From: Pyrus communis | Taxonomy: Eukaryota; Streptophyta; Magnoliopsida; Rosales; Rosaceae | Direction: 5' to 3' | Assembly (NCBI RefSeq): GCF_963583255.1 | Contig: NC_084816.1 | Coordinates: 21,769,344-21,833,343, forward strand | DNA: 64,000 nt | Part shown: one piece after another, positions 20,450 through 30,884 of the stretch | Position numbering within the stretch: the first letter of the stretch is position 1 | Layout of the letters: each line of letters opens with the position of its first letter | The notes under the pieces: model-generated | Told to the model about the DNA's origin: nothing | Databases searched by the model: none | Seen by the model: only the letters and a program-made list of their open reading frames with translations | Made by a program: the position numbers and the translations under genes

Positions 20450-22930
20450 ACTATGACTAGTTATGAAATCATTGTAGCCAGTTATGGTGTGGAAGAGCTA
20501 AATACGTCTCCGCCATGATCTTTATTCGAAGACTTATGCCTAAAGCATATCAAATCGAAGTACCTCATTGCTGAGGACTCTATGGCTCTTTGACTCGCTA
20601 TGGACCATTTCAAATCATGCAAAGATGAATTCTTGCCCGAAGCAAAACATGATTGAAATCCTTACATCAATGAATAGGTACAATTCTGAATTTATCTTCA
20701 ATCAAATTTTGACTGGAAGAAAATCTTTCTTGATTTTCTATATCTAAATTGCTCCTGAAGTAGTAGTATAGAAAGTAGAAATTAAATAAATTCTTAGATT
20801 TGATTGCTACCACCTTGTAAGAGAAAGGTACCGCATCAATTCAACTGGGAGGTATCGAATGGTATAGACGTAGTTTTGGCTGGAGTCTACCAAATGATGG
20901 TGCCCTGCTTCGACAGAGATGCACCAACATGCATGCTTTGCTTCGGTAGAGGTGCACCGAATGGTACTGCTCTGCTTCGGCAGAGGCTACTAAACAGACC
21001 CCTCCAATTTTGGCTAGAGCTTATCGTACCCAAGTCTGGGTCTGTCTCTCTTTCACAATCCCATTTCGAGTTTGTTTTACAACATATGGTAGAATCAAGC
21101 CTGCCAAGATGTGGTATCACGCTCGAAGCATGTTCCTTAGCACCTAAAACTTCAAGAATAAGGGATAATATTCCCGAACCTCAACCCTGCAGAATCTAAT
21201 TCAGTTTTGAAGAAATAGATCATTAGTTATGCACTTGTAAGTGCATCTACCAGAATCTAATTCAGTTTTGAAGAAATAGATCATTGGTTATGCACTTGTA
21301 AGTGCATCTACCAATGTTGCTACTAAGTACCATTCCCATAGTCAATCTGTGAGACTAAACCTAACACATTTCGAAGAGTGAAATTTGACATGGAATGCCT
21401 ATTGGACTAACCCCCTTGTATATTTGTTTACTTTATGAACAATTTATTCTTGGATTTAAGATTGGTGTTTGGATGTCACTATTATTCTCAAATAAGAGTT
21501 AATTAATAGAAATTACCACATATGACTAATACAATTAACTCATGCTTAGGTATGTTTTGTGGGGAAGGTAGCTGTCTGGTTCTATTCTAACTTCATACCT
21601 AATCATCCCATGACAACCCTTTCTGGCTTATCCAACCTGATTGTGGGCATGACACTGCCCTATATTGTCCAATGGTACTAATTTCACCATAAAGAGAAGC
21701 CTTATACTCACTCATTTCGAAAGAACGCCTTTTGAGCTTTAAGGATATCTGAGAGCATTATTACCATATTGAAACCAATATAGAAAATGAAGTAAAATTC
21801 ATTTGCATATTACCATATTGCACTTGCTATGAATATATCCAGAAATGTATTCTAGAGAAGATGAAATGCTTAACGAGTGGATTACACCCATTCAGGCCCA
21901 CTATGTGGTTGGCCAGAAGCCCGCAATTTCAAAGGAATTTTCGCTGTTGATGTACGTTTGGGGATATCTAGGATGATCCATGATGCGCCATTTTACGCAT
22001 CCTCTTACCAGAAGTAAAGACATCATACCTGGTGCCTAAGCATCCTTAATCTTTTCTACAAAGGATTCAAAATGACATTTGTGGACTGATTCAACCACCC
22101 TACAGACCATGTAGATACTTTATGGTATTGGTTGATGCTTGTACATGTTGGTCACACGTGTGGCTATTGTCCACAAGCTGTATTCGCCACACTAGTGGCT
22201 CAGATTAAAAAGCTCAAGGCTCACCACCCTGATTATCTGATCAAATCTATTTGATTGGATAAGTTGGAGAATTTACATCAGAAACTTTCGATGGATATTG
22301 CATGTCAATTGGGTTTTGAAGTTGAACATCCAATACCTCATGTTTATACCCAAAACGACCCAGAAGAAACATTCATTAAATGCCTTCAAATGATTGCGCG
22401 ATCGATTAGTCATATGTATCAAGTTCTCGATCTCTGCTTGGGGCCATGCAATATTGCAAGAACCATGTTGGTCCACCTTAGGCCCGTCACCACCCAACTT
22501 TATAAAACGCGTGTCAGTTGGTTACCAGATATGAACCCGATATATCGCATCTGTGCGCCTTTGGTTTTGCGGTCTATGTGCCATTTGCGCCGCCCTTACG
22601 TACAAAATAAAAAAAGAGGGTCCTTAGGGAAGGATGGAAATCTATGTCGGTTATGATTCTCTTTCTAATATTCGTTACTTAGAACCTTTGACATGCGATT
22701 TCTTTACTGTTCATTTTATGAATTGTCACTTTTATGAGACAGTGTTCCTGCCGTTAGGGGGAGATAAGAACGTCAACGTTCCTACAGAACATTGCGAATT
22801 ATCGTGGACGTTTCCATTATGTTTCATCTCGATCCCAATCTAGATCGTCAGAGTATAACCAGACACTTTCTCTGATCTAGTAAAAAGTGATGAGATCATA
22901 TATACCAGCTGCAAATGTGCCTGCAAAGAT
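20450..22930 (+). pseudogene. Copia gag, protease and integrase remnants
   Basis: A gag fragment lies near 20560-20680 (LPEAKHD). A protease and pre-integrase region lies at about 21610-22010 (TTLSGLSNLI-like, with SFRKN). Integrase runs from about 22080 to 22640 (EVEHPIPHVYTQND at about 22318), then the post-integrase motif YVGYDSLSNIRYLEPLT at about 22640-22690. The sequence then jumps to the 3' non-coding part, so reverse transcriptase and RNase H are gone. Many stops and frameshifts occur throughout. Confidence 0.75.
21190..21311 (+). repeat. 61-bp tandem duplication containing a hairpin
   Basis: Two almost identical 61-bp units start CAGAATCTAATTCAG at 21190 and 21251. Each contains the palindrome ATGCACTTGTAAGTGCAT (8-bp arms). 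It lies inside the Copia coding remnant. Confidence 0.9.
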
Positions 22931-23251
22931 GTGTACCAAATGTAGGATGGACCTTCGTCCCGAAAGCATGAACGCCATTACTGTGTACGTCCTACTTGCA
23001 TCCTTAAGACATATAGTTTTGACTTAATGCAACTTCTCACTTTTCTCTTTTAGCTATGGGCTCTTGTCCCACCTTGGGTTTTTCCATAACGAGGTTTTGT
23101 GAGTTTTACGACTCATGCATTCTTTTGTTTGTTTTGAGACTCGCATTCGCTACTTGTGCCAACTAGACGAGACAACTTCATCAACTACTTCTAGATTTGT
23201 CTGAATATCTGATGGGCTATCTACTTTAGTATTTGCACACTCAAGGGAAAG

Positions 23252-23499
23252 TGTTGTGACATATGTTCTAATACATATTGTGATTGTGTAAATCCTAAGT
23301 AAAGATAGATTAAGAATCCATTGGGATCTAGAATATCTTTCCTAATAGACTTTGTATTGCTTGGAGAGCAAGTTTCTCTCCTCCTTATTACTATAAATAA
23401 AGGCATAAGGATTGGGGAATAAATACACAATTCTTCAAGTCTATTCTCCACCCTTTTTCTCTCCATGCCACACCCCTTAGTTAAATATAGGCTACAACA
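23252..23499 (+). repeat. 3' LTR of Copia element
   Basis: A 248-bp LTR, TGTTGTGACA to CTACAACA, with TATA-like ACTATAAATAAAGGC near 23390. It keeps the uninterrupted site that is occupied by Cassandra in the 5' LTR. Confidence 0.92.
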
Positions 23500-23504
23500 G
23501 TTTT

Positions 23505-24222
23505 AACATTTTCGTCTTCTTCTTCTCGATGGTGGGTATACAGACTCTGCAGTTTGCAAGTCATGTCGCACCAAGCTCTGCAACTGCAACCATAGTTGTC
23601 TTATTGCAATTGAGATTCGCATCACACTGAGAGTAAGAAGCCGTCGTGCGCAGGGTCTGTGCAGCAGCAGAAGAATAAAAGGCTGTTATTGACAAGTTTT
23701 TCGACTGACCAGAAGGGCGGCTACTCTTTCCTGGCCTTTATTTACGGTGAGTGGAGGGGCGGTCGCCCCTCCTTGCACCTATGTAGCTTTGCCAGTGATG
23801 CTAAGGTTGTCTTATACTCCCACTACTCAAAAGCTCCCTTACTGTATCAATAGGTCTCAATAATCGTTAGGGTTTTTCACGTAGGGGAGCAGGGACTATA
23901 ACCTTGTATATATTGCTAGGGTTTGTACGCAACTAGCCTAGTAAGAGTTGTATACCCCATCAACTTCATTATGATTGAGTTCTATCATGATTCAATATCT
24001 CTGTAATGAATCCCTTAAGGATTCCCACAAGTTAGTTGCATGGTTAAGACTTCATAATGGAGAAACTAGGTTCCTGTCCCTCTTTTTTCAACTCAATTGA
24101 TTGAAATCTTATTCCTTTTCAATTGTTAATCAAGGTTCGTTGATTTTAATAAACATCATTAATTATTTCATAATAAAATATTTTAAATATCAAGACAATT
24201 AAAATTTATTTCTAAACATATT
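23505..24222. other. Intergenic, no gene supported
   Basis: It holds GAGGGGCGGTCGCCCCTCC near 23755 followed by a GCTTTGCCAGTG motif, which looks like a hAT-type transposon end in reverse (compare 51300 and 48921). The remainder, with an ATAACCTTGTATATATTGC stretch near 23899, resembles LTR leader sequence but could not be assigned. Confidence 0.4.
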
Positions 24223-24319
24223 CATTTTGTAACATCTCACATCGCCCAAGGGAGGGGATCTTGTAAGCCTTATATGTATATTCCCATCTCTACCTAGCAC
24301 GAGGCTTTTTGGGAGCTCA

Positions 24320-24418
24320 CTGGCTTCGGAGTTCATCGAAACTTCGAAGTTAAGCGAGTAGCACGTGAGAGCAATCCCATGATGGGTGACCCACTGGGAT
24401 GTTCTCGTGTGAGTTCCT
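24320..24418 (+). ncRNA. 5S rRNA-like domain in Cassandra LTR1
   Basis: It contains the 5S features GAAGTTAAGCGAGTAG (box A region) and GATGGGTGACCCACTGGGA (box C region). In Cassandra these act as pol III promoter elements. The copy differs from cellular 5S at the 5' end and is not an rRNA gene. Confidence 0.8.
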
Positions 24419-24526
24419 AGAAACAAAACCGTAATGGTGTGGTCGGGGCCTAAAGTGGACAATATCGTGCTGCGGTGGTGAAGCGAGCCTGGGATGTGGT
24501 AGACCCCGGGCCGGGATGTGACAATT

Positions 24527-24540
24527 TGGTATCAGAGCCA
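24527..24540 (+). promoter_or_regulatory. Primer-binding site, initiator tRNA-Met
   Basis: TGGTATCAGAGCCA lies three bases after LTR1. It is complementary to the 3' end of plant initiator tRNA-Met, the usual Cassandra and Copia primer. The truncated second internal region keeps only GCCAATCTCTGG. Confidence 0.9.
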
Positions 24541-24898
24541 ATCTCTGGTCGGATGTGTGCCGACGAGGACGTTGGGCCCCTAAGGGGGTGGATTGTAACA
24601 TCCCACATCGCCCAAGGGAGTGGATCCTGTAAGCCTTATATGTATATTCCCATCTTTACCTAGCACGAGGCTTTTTGGGAGCTCACTGGCTTCGAAGTTC
24701 ATCGGAACTCCGAAGTTAAGCGAGTAGCATGCGAAAACAATCCCATGGGCCAATCTCTGGCCGGATGTGTGCCGACGAGGATGTTGGGCCCCTAAAGGGG
24801 TGGATTGTAACATCCCACATCGCCCAAGGGAGTGGATCCTGTAAGCCTTATATGTATATTCCCATCTTTACCTAGCACGAGGCTTTTTGGGAGCTCAC

Positions 24899-24996
24899 TG
24901 GCTTCGGAGTTCATCGGAACTCCGAAGTTAAGCGAGTAGTATGCGAAAGCAATCCCATGATGGGTGACCCACTGGGAAGTTCTCGTGTGAGTTCCC
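24899..24996 (+). ncRNA. 5S rRNA-like domain in Cassandra LTR3
   Basis: Same organisation as LTR1, with GAAGTTAAGCGAGTAG and GATGGGTGACCCACTGGGAA. This copy keeps the GGGAAGT that LTR1 has changed to GGGATGT. Confidence 0.8.
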
Positions 24997-25105
24997 AGAA
25001 ACAAAACCGTGTGGGTGTGGTCAGGGCCCAAAGTGGATAATATCGTGCTACGGTGGAGTTGAGCTTGGGATGTGGTGGGGGCCCGGGCCGGGATGTGACA
25101 CATTT

Positions 25106-26380
25106 AATGTTAAAAACATTACATTTGATATATTTATATTTATGGCTAAATTTATATCATATATTTTTATTTTTGTTTGTACACATTTTAATTTGGAACC
25201 CTCTTTTTAAATTTCGCCAATTTCCTTTTCAGTTTTAGTTCGTACCCATATATTAATTTATTTTTGCGTCCATATTTTTCAAACTTTTATTTGTACTCAT
25301 TTTTTTTTTTACCATTTATTAGTACCCATAATTTATTAGTAATGTACCCATTTGTCTTTAAAAATTTACCACTTTGTTATATGTAACATGTACCTGTTGT
25401 TTTTTTATATAAAATGTACCCATTTTTCTTTTTTATAAAATGTATCACCTTTTTTGTATAAAATTTACCAACTTTTTGTATGTAAAATGTAGCATTTAAA
25501 AATTACCAATTTTTTGTATGTAAAATATAATTAATATAAGTAATGACAAATCATGGGTTTTATTTAAGTATAATGTTTTTTTAATAATTTCAAAAAATTA
25601 TGGATTTTATTTAAAATCTCATTAATATAAATGACTACAAATATCAAATTTTAATTTAAAAATTATAATAACATACATAGAAGTGCATTATTGCATTAAT
25701 TTCAGGGACTTCAATCACAATTTGAAAACCAAGAAGGTTTCAATCAAATAATGTTGATGAATAGAGACGGCATTCAAAATCACCCCTTCATAATCCTCAC
25801 TATGTAGAGATTTACCAAATCACTTGTATCGCAAATAACCCGAGAAACAAGTTACTTGCAACCCAAGTAATCTTGGTTAACACTCACTGTCATTCGCTAG
25901 AACTTTACAGCTCAACCTAACCAAATTAATATATAAGTCTCTGAGTTGGCTCAGTTGAACAACTTATAATGCACAATATCATGTAGTCTTTCCTTTCGTG
26001 CTATATAATTCTCCCTTCAAAATCTTTTTGTTCGAGCATATCTTTGTAGAGAATGGCTATTTGTCATGCCATGGCGCTTGTATACCCAATCTCTCAGCCA
26101 TCTGCGGATCTTGAATGAGATAATATTTCTTCATACACAAGACTAGGGACATTTAATATATAGATAAATTCCCCAAGCACGCACCCTTAACAGAATCACA
26201 TTTACAAGTGCCATTAGTATAATATTCTTGCTGTCTTCCGTATGAAAAGAAAACCGAAGATGTACGATAAAAGTAAATCTACTCTCCTCTAAGCCTTCTT
26301 CTCATTATGGTCATACACAGTGTAATCATCACATAGAACCTATCTTGTACATTATCTAAGAATTGAAAGAAGGCATATCT
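25106..26380. other. AT-rich repeat and RLP1 downstream flank
   Basis: 25235-25530 holds about eight degenerate units of GTACCCAT / TAAAATGTACC, a dispersed-repeat type. From about 26200 to 26380 the sequence matches, in reverse, the region following RLP3 (46787-46900), so it is the duplicated 3' flank of RLP1. No separate gene is supported. Confidence 0.5.
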
Positions 26381-28495
26381 CTATGTCTTCTTAACAATTA
26401 ATGAACCAAACACTCCCCAAAACCCTACAATGAAACCCAGTGCGATGAAAATATACAACCATGGAAATTGATGTCCATTGTCCACACCTTGGTTGTTCTT
26501 ACTATCTGCATCAATGCCCTTAATTGGTAGACACTCATTCGGCAGTGGAGCACCACACAATTTTGGATTCCCCTCAAATGCAGAAGCATTGAAACTCTGG
26601 AGCTGAGTGCTTGTTGGGATTGGTCCTTCGAGATTATTGTACGAGACATTTAAATATTTTAAGAAATTAAAGCTTGCCAATGATAACGGGATGTTTCCAG
26701 ACAACTGATTCATGGAGAGGCTCAAATTCTCTAGATTTTTTAGGTTGGATATTTGTTCTGGAATGTTGCCAGAAAAGTAGTTGCCACTAAGATCCAAGAT
26801 GTGGACAAGGTGCATTTGGCTGATCTCAGTAGGTATTCTTCCATGAATGTGATTAAAAGATAGGGATATTGTTGGTGGCCAGTTGGAAATTCTTCGTGGG
26901 TAAACTCGGTTTGAAGTGGTGAAGAGAGGTAGGTCAACATAATCGTCTACTTGAGTTGTGGTCGGTTCACGTACCAACCTTGGTAGTCCACAAAGTTCTT
27001 TTGGAAATTCACCGGAAATTTGGTTGTCATGCATGGACAAGAATAAGAGTTTGGGAAGAGTCCCCAACGATCTAGGAATTGGCCCGGTAATTTTACTACC
27101 TGACATAATTAAGATCTCTACATTCTTGAGTTTTGAAAACCATAACGGCATTTGACCAGTGAACTCACAATAATAAAAAAGCAACAGTCGAAGATTTTGG
27201 AACCCACCGAAACCAAGCATGCCTTCATCAGCTGGAATTTCCTCGCCATTGAACGAATATGAAAAGATGAGCGCTTGAAGACCCTTGCAATGCATTAATA
27301 TCTTCATTGCCCCATTGATATTGGTGAAGCCACTTAGTGAGAGAAAGGACAAAGATTTCAATGAAAGAATTTCAGGTTGTATTTGTCCTTCTAGATTATT
27401 TGAAGCCAAATTAATAGCTTTTAAGGACTGGCATGAATAAAGGCATGTTGGAAATGTACCAGTAAAGTGGTTTAGAAATAGGTTAAGTTTATTGAGGTGA
27501 CTAAGTTTTGAGAAATTGAGCATGGAGATATCTCCTTCCAAGTTGTTGGCTGCCATATGTATTTCTACAAGGTTCGTGCAATTCATCAACGATGGGGGCA
27601 AAGAACCTTCGAAATAGTTGTAATCAAGAGCCAAGTGTTTCAATTTGGAGAGCTTTCCAAAATGGGGAGAGAGCATGCCACTCAATTGGTTAAATGAGAG
27701 GTCAAGGATTGCAAGGTTGGTGAGGTTGAAAATTGTCTCACCTAGGGCTCCATTGAGTGAATTGGAAGGGAATGCAATTTCTTCGAGTTTGGTGGCATTG
27801 TAGATATCATTGGGAAGTAATCCTGAGAGGTTATTATTACCAGCACGAAAAATTTGCAATTTTGAACACTCCCCGAGTCCAGGAGAAATCTTGCCACCAA
27901 ATGCATTGAAGGAAAAATCCAACAACCTAATCAAGGGAGAAGAGCGAAGACATATAGAAGATGGGATCGAACCTGAGAAGGTATTGTTGTTGACGTTGAA
28001 ACTAGTTAAATTTTGAGCTTGTTGAAAGAATGATGATGGAATTGCACCATGGAACCGATTGCTTGACAAATCCAACGTCTGGATATTGTGGGATGGCAAA
28101 GAAAATGGTAGGTTTCCCGAAAGAAGATTAAAGCTCAAATCTAGGATCTCAAGAAACTTCAAAGACAAGAAGAATTCAATTTCGAGTGATCCAGAAAGTG
28201 AATTGTGAGAGAGATTCAAGTGGGCGAGGCGTGTGAGATTTCCAAGTGATGATAATGAGGGGTAAATATCTCCTTTGAGGCCTTTGGAGGATAAGAGCAA
28301 ATGGGTGACCAAACCATCTTGATTACAAACGATGCCCTTCCAACAACAACAGTTAACCGAAGTCCAATTTAAAGGATGAGAAGATAGGGTGGAGGAGAAG
28401 GACAGAAGAGAGGCACGCTCAGTTTGGTTGCATGCATGAACATTTGTGGAGATGATGTGAGAGAATAAGAGGATGAAAAGGAAGCCATGAGCCAT
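26381..28495 (-). CDS. LRR receptor-like protein 1 (tail-less variant)
   Basis: A 704-residue single-exon frame. Residues 1-21 are a hydrophobic signal peptide ending NVHA. An LRRNT domain follows (CNQTERASLLSF to about residue 60, with CCCWKGIVC), then about 20 LRR units of the LxxLDLSxNxLSG type. A non-LRR island lies around residues 505-545, an LRRCT-like EGNPKLCGAPLP follows, and one membrane helix near the C-terminus (WLYIFIALGFIVGFWGVFG). There is no kinase, so it is a receptor-like protein. The ectodomain resembles AtRLP2/RLP3 and the PSY1R ectodomain, from family knowledge. It ends at KKT because TGG in RLP3 is TAG here, which removes an 18-residue cytoplasmic tail. The start is the ATG after a conserved leader and TATA box. 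Confidence 0.88.
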   Translation of the reverse strand: MAHGFLFILLFSHIISTNVHACNQTERASLLSFSSTLSSHPLNWTSVNCCCWKGIVCNQDGLVTHLLLSSKGLKGDIYPSLSSLGNLTRLAHLNLSHNSLSGSLEIEFFLSLKFLEILDLSFNLLSGNLPFSLPSHNIQTLDLSSNRFHGAIPSSFFQQAQNLTSFNVNNNTFSGSIPSSICLRSSPLIRLLDFSFNAFGGKISPGLGECSKLQIFRAGNNNLSGLLPNDIYNATKLEEIAFPSNSLNGALGETIFNLTNLAILDLSFNQLSGMLSPHFGKLSKLKHLALDYNYFEGSLPPSLMNCTNLVEIHMAANNLEGDISMLNFSKLSHLNKLNLFLNHFTGTFPTCLYSCQSLKAINLASNNLEGQIQPEILSLKSLSFLSLSGFTNINGAMKILMHCKGLQALIFSYSFNGEEIPADEGMLGFGGFQNLRLLLFYYCEFTGQMPLWFSKLKNVEILIMSGSKITGPIPRSLGTLPKLLFLSMHDNQISGEFPKELCGLPRLVREPTTTQVDDYVDLPLFTTSNRVYPRRISNWPPTISLSFNHIHGRIPTEISQMHLVHILDLSGNYFSGNIPEQISNLKNLENLSLSMNQLSGNIPLSLASFNFLKYLNVSYNNLEGPIPTSTQLQSFNASAFEGNPKLCGAPLPNECLPIKGIDADSKNNQGVDNGHQFPWLYIFIALGFIVGFWGVFGSLIVKKT

Positions 28496-28563
28496 TGGGT
28501 TAGAAATTAAGCTGCTCTAGCATATATATGTTTCTTTACATTCGGAATTCTCTAAGGTTTGGG

Positions 28564-28572
28564 TATATATAG
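28564..28572 (-). promoter_or_regulatory. TATA box of RLP1
   Basis: CTATATATA on minus, about 70 bases before the ATG, in a leader shared with RLP3 (GCTCTATATATACCCAAAC). Confidence 0.7.
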
Positions 28573-28685
28573 AGCAACTAAATGCATACATAATCCAAGT
28601 TCTTTTCTGCCTTCTTCCTTTCTGCTTAAACACGCTAGCAGCAAACATCACTTCAAACTGAGAAATTGGCAATCAACCATAACCT

Positions 28686-28980
28686 TTCAAATGTTCAAAA
28701 CCTCTCTGTACGTCGAAGAGATATTTCCCACTTGAAGACATGGAATTTGAATTCAGGATGGGCCACCATGAAAGGACCGAAGTCCTCCTAATTTCAAAGT
28801 CTACCATTCAAATGTTCAAAACCTCTCTGTACGTCGACGAGATATTTCCCACTTGAAGACATGGGTTTTGAATTCAGGATGAAAGGACCAGAGACCTAAT
28901 TTCAAAGTCTACCATTCAAATGTTTAAAACCACTCTGTACTTCGAAGAGATATTTCCCACTTGAAGACATGGGTTTTGAA
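28686..28980 (-). repeat. Three tandem 108-121-bp units upstream of RLP1
   Basis: Units start at 28686, 28807 and 28915 with TTCAAATGTTCAAAACC. They share TTCCCACTTGAAGACATGG and GAAAGGACC. A single related unit occurs upstream of RLP3 near 44315-44385 and a decayed one near 40790-40860. It lies within 500 bases of the RLP1 TATA box, so it may be a regulatory module. That role is inference only. Confidence 0.85.
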
Positions 28981-29615
28981 GCCTTTTCCTGTTGGGTAAT
29001 TGAAAAAAAAAAAAACATAACATAGAATTTGGGGAGTATAGCTGAAATAGAGTGACGTCTAAAGATGGTTACATAGAAATGTTAACAATATCGAAGTGTT
29101 ATATACAGAAAATGCTAAACGTGGCCGGAATTGACTCATAGTAGACATTCAAAAATATCAAATTTTAAAATATGAACCAAAAGAACAAAACATAAAATCC
29201 TTAAGTAACATATTTCAGTCCATGTGTTAGCCAGCTAACACAGATGGTGATTGTGGGTCTGCACTGTATTAGACCATATAAAGGCCATATCAACTAATCT
29301 TCTATGGTAGGAGTAAAAGTCAAAATTCAAAGTTCTTTTTTTCTTCTTGTTGACGATTTTTTTTCAGAAAATTTGGAAGAGAGTCGATTTTGTAGGTGAC
29401 TTAACCCCACATTCGTCGATATATAAAAAATTTCCAATCTAATTATCCTTTAAATTCATAATATAAAAATATTATCTATAAGCGTTAGTTGCCCATCTAG
29501 TTTTACATATGATACGCATATTATACCCGTGACTAGTAAATGACTGCTACTTAAAGAAAATTAATTTTTAAAGGGTACAGTCCAAGTTCTTAGCTTTATT
29601 CTTTGTGTATTAAAG
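28981..29615 (-). other. RLP1 distal upstream block shared with RLP3 flank
   Basis: Reversed, the block near 29020-29220 reads TTTAGCATTTTCTGTATA, GTAACCATCTTTAGACGTCA and GGTTCATATTTTAAAATTTG. The same block occurs at 40351, 40579 and 43378 upstream of RLP3. No gene is seen. Confidence 0.6.
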
Positions 29616-29626
29616 TCCACGACTCA

Positions 29627-29778
29627 CCACTTAGTAATACGGTTCACTTGTAAGTGAGAGTTTTTTGGTTCGATTATTGTTAAAGGTGAATTTGAACCAC
29701 CTAACACATTGTGAAACTAAGCCCACCACCCCCCCTTTAGTATAGATAATATTGTTTGTTAAAAAAAAAAAAAAAAAA
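29627..29778 (+). mobile_element. tRNA-derived SINE
   Basis: About 152 bp ending in an 18-A tail, flanked by an 11-bp TCCACGACTCA duplication at 29616-29626 and 29779-29789. A box-B-like GGTTCGATTATTG and a CACTTGTAAGTGAGAG segment identify a tRNA-derived SINE. Diverged relatives are at about 6008-6135 and, in reverse, about 52500-52720. Confidence 0.8.
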
Positions 29779-29789
29779 TCCACGACTCA

Positions 29790-30884
29790 ACTCTTGCTTG
29801 CTGATGTGCTGCAAGAAGAGAATAAAGTTGGTTTTGAAAGGTGCCTTTGTGGGGCCTTAGGTGTAGGCCTTGAGGCTTGCAATCAAAACTAATCAAGCGC
29901 TAGGCGTGCCATTGCTATCTCAGTATAGCAGATGTAGAACAAGATTGTGTTTAATTGATTACTTGCGCCCCAAGTTACTCGGACTTCTTGTTATCAAAGG
30001 ATTGTCGTGGATGGGTTAAGTCCACTTTATGTTCTTTTTCTTGCCTTGCGAACAAGGACTTTCAGTTCATAGTCTTGCATATTTGAATGAGGGGAGTCCA
30101 GATCCCTTAAGTCATTTGTTTGGTTCTTGATTGGTTTTAAATGAAGGCGTATCCATCAAAGTGGCCAGATCCAGACACAATCTCTTAAAGTAGGAAAACA
30201 GATGGATATGACTTGAATACATGTTGGAGAATACATTAAGCACTAGATATACTAACTTGTAAAACAAACAAAGAGCTTTGAGCAAGATTTCACCTTGTCG
30301 GGTAAGGTTGAACTTCTTGCAATCACATCTCTTTTGAGTTTACAGGGTTTATATGCTAAAAAGGGATGGATGACAAACAAGTTTACACAAGGGAATCAAT
30401 ACTACGCCACTAGGGGTGGTAGCAGAGCTATTAAACTAGACAAAAGATGGCTTTTGTAGGGAATGATCCTGAAAATGATCGAGATTTGGGCTAATTACAA
30501 AGCTTTTAGATGCAAATCTGGCTTGAGAGCAAAGTTTATATGTTTGTTTGTTTGATTGGTTGAGTGTCCTTGTCTCTGGGACCTTTTCCTCCTTTTATAA
30601 GCAGATTAGCCCGACTGTAGTGACTTTGCTCTTGCCCGAAAGCACTTAAAGGGTAGTGAGTCATCAGCTTTTTACTTGTATTGCCACTGAAAAGTGCTTT
30701 TTGGCTGATTGTGAGTTAGTCCCCATCACTTGACTTTTAAATCATAGGCACATGCCCTATGCATTACTAGGAATGCGCCAATTTATCTTTGGGCTTGATG
30801 ATGGGCTTCGGGCAGGTCTTCTTTCAATTGGCATCTTTGGGCTTTCAAACACTTGCAACCCAATGTTCAAATATTAACCCAAAC
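29790..30884. other. Region without a supported gene
   Basis: Possible LTR or transposon debris, including GCCTTAGGTGTAGGCCTTGAGG near 29857. No recognisable domain in either strand. It ends where the RLP2 pseudogene homology begins. Confidence 0.35.

Larger units (their letters stand above)
18212..23499 (+). mobile_element. Decayed Ty1/Copia retrotransposon with nested Cassandra
   Basis: LTRs begin TGTTGTGACATATG at 18212 and 23252, and both end CTACAACA or CCACAACA. The flanks are GTTTT (18207-18211) and GTTTT (23500-23504), a 5-bp target duplication. A purine-rich TCAAGGGAAAG precedes the 3' LTR. Internal coding remnants are in Copia order, but reverse transcriptase and RNase H are deleted. 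The 5' LTR holds a 284-bp Cassandra solo LTR. Confidence 0.9.
24228..25100 (+). mobile_element. Cassandra TRIM, three-LTR tandem form
   Basis: LTR1 is 24228-24523, LTR2 is 24594-about 24747 (truncated) and LTR3 is 24806-25100. Two short internal regions separate them (24524-24593 and about 24748-24805). The whole array is flanked by CATTT at 24223-24227 and 25101-25105, so a single target duplication embraces three LTRs. LTR2 has lost its second half together with the start of the second internal region. No coding capacity. Confidence 0.95.

Noticed and set aside
24320..24996. Cellular 5S rRNA gene
   Set aside because: The 5S-like core is embedded in Cassandra LTRs with diverged ends and target duplications, so it is transposon-borne.
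24199..25103. Four minus-strand ORFs of 77-103 codons with similar proteins
   Set aside because: They are reverse translations of repeated Cassandra LTRs; their similarity to one another reflects the repeat.
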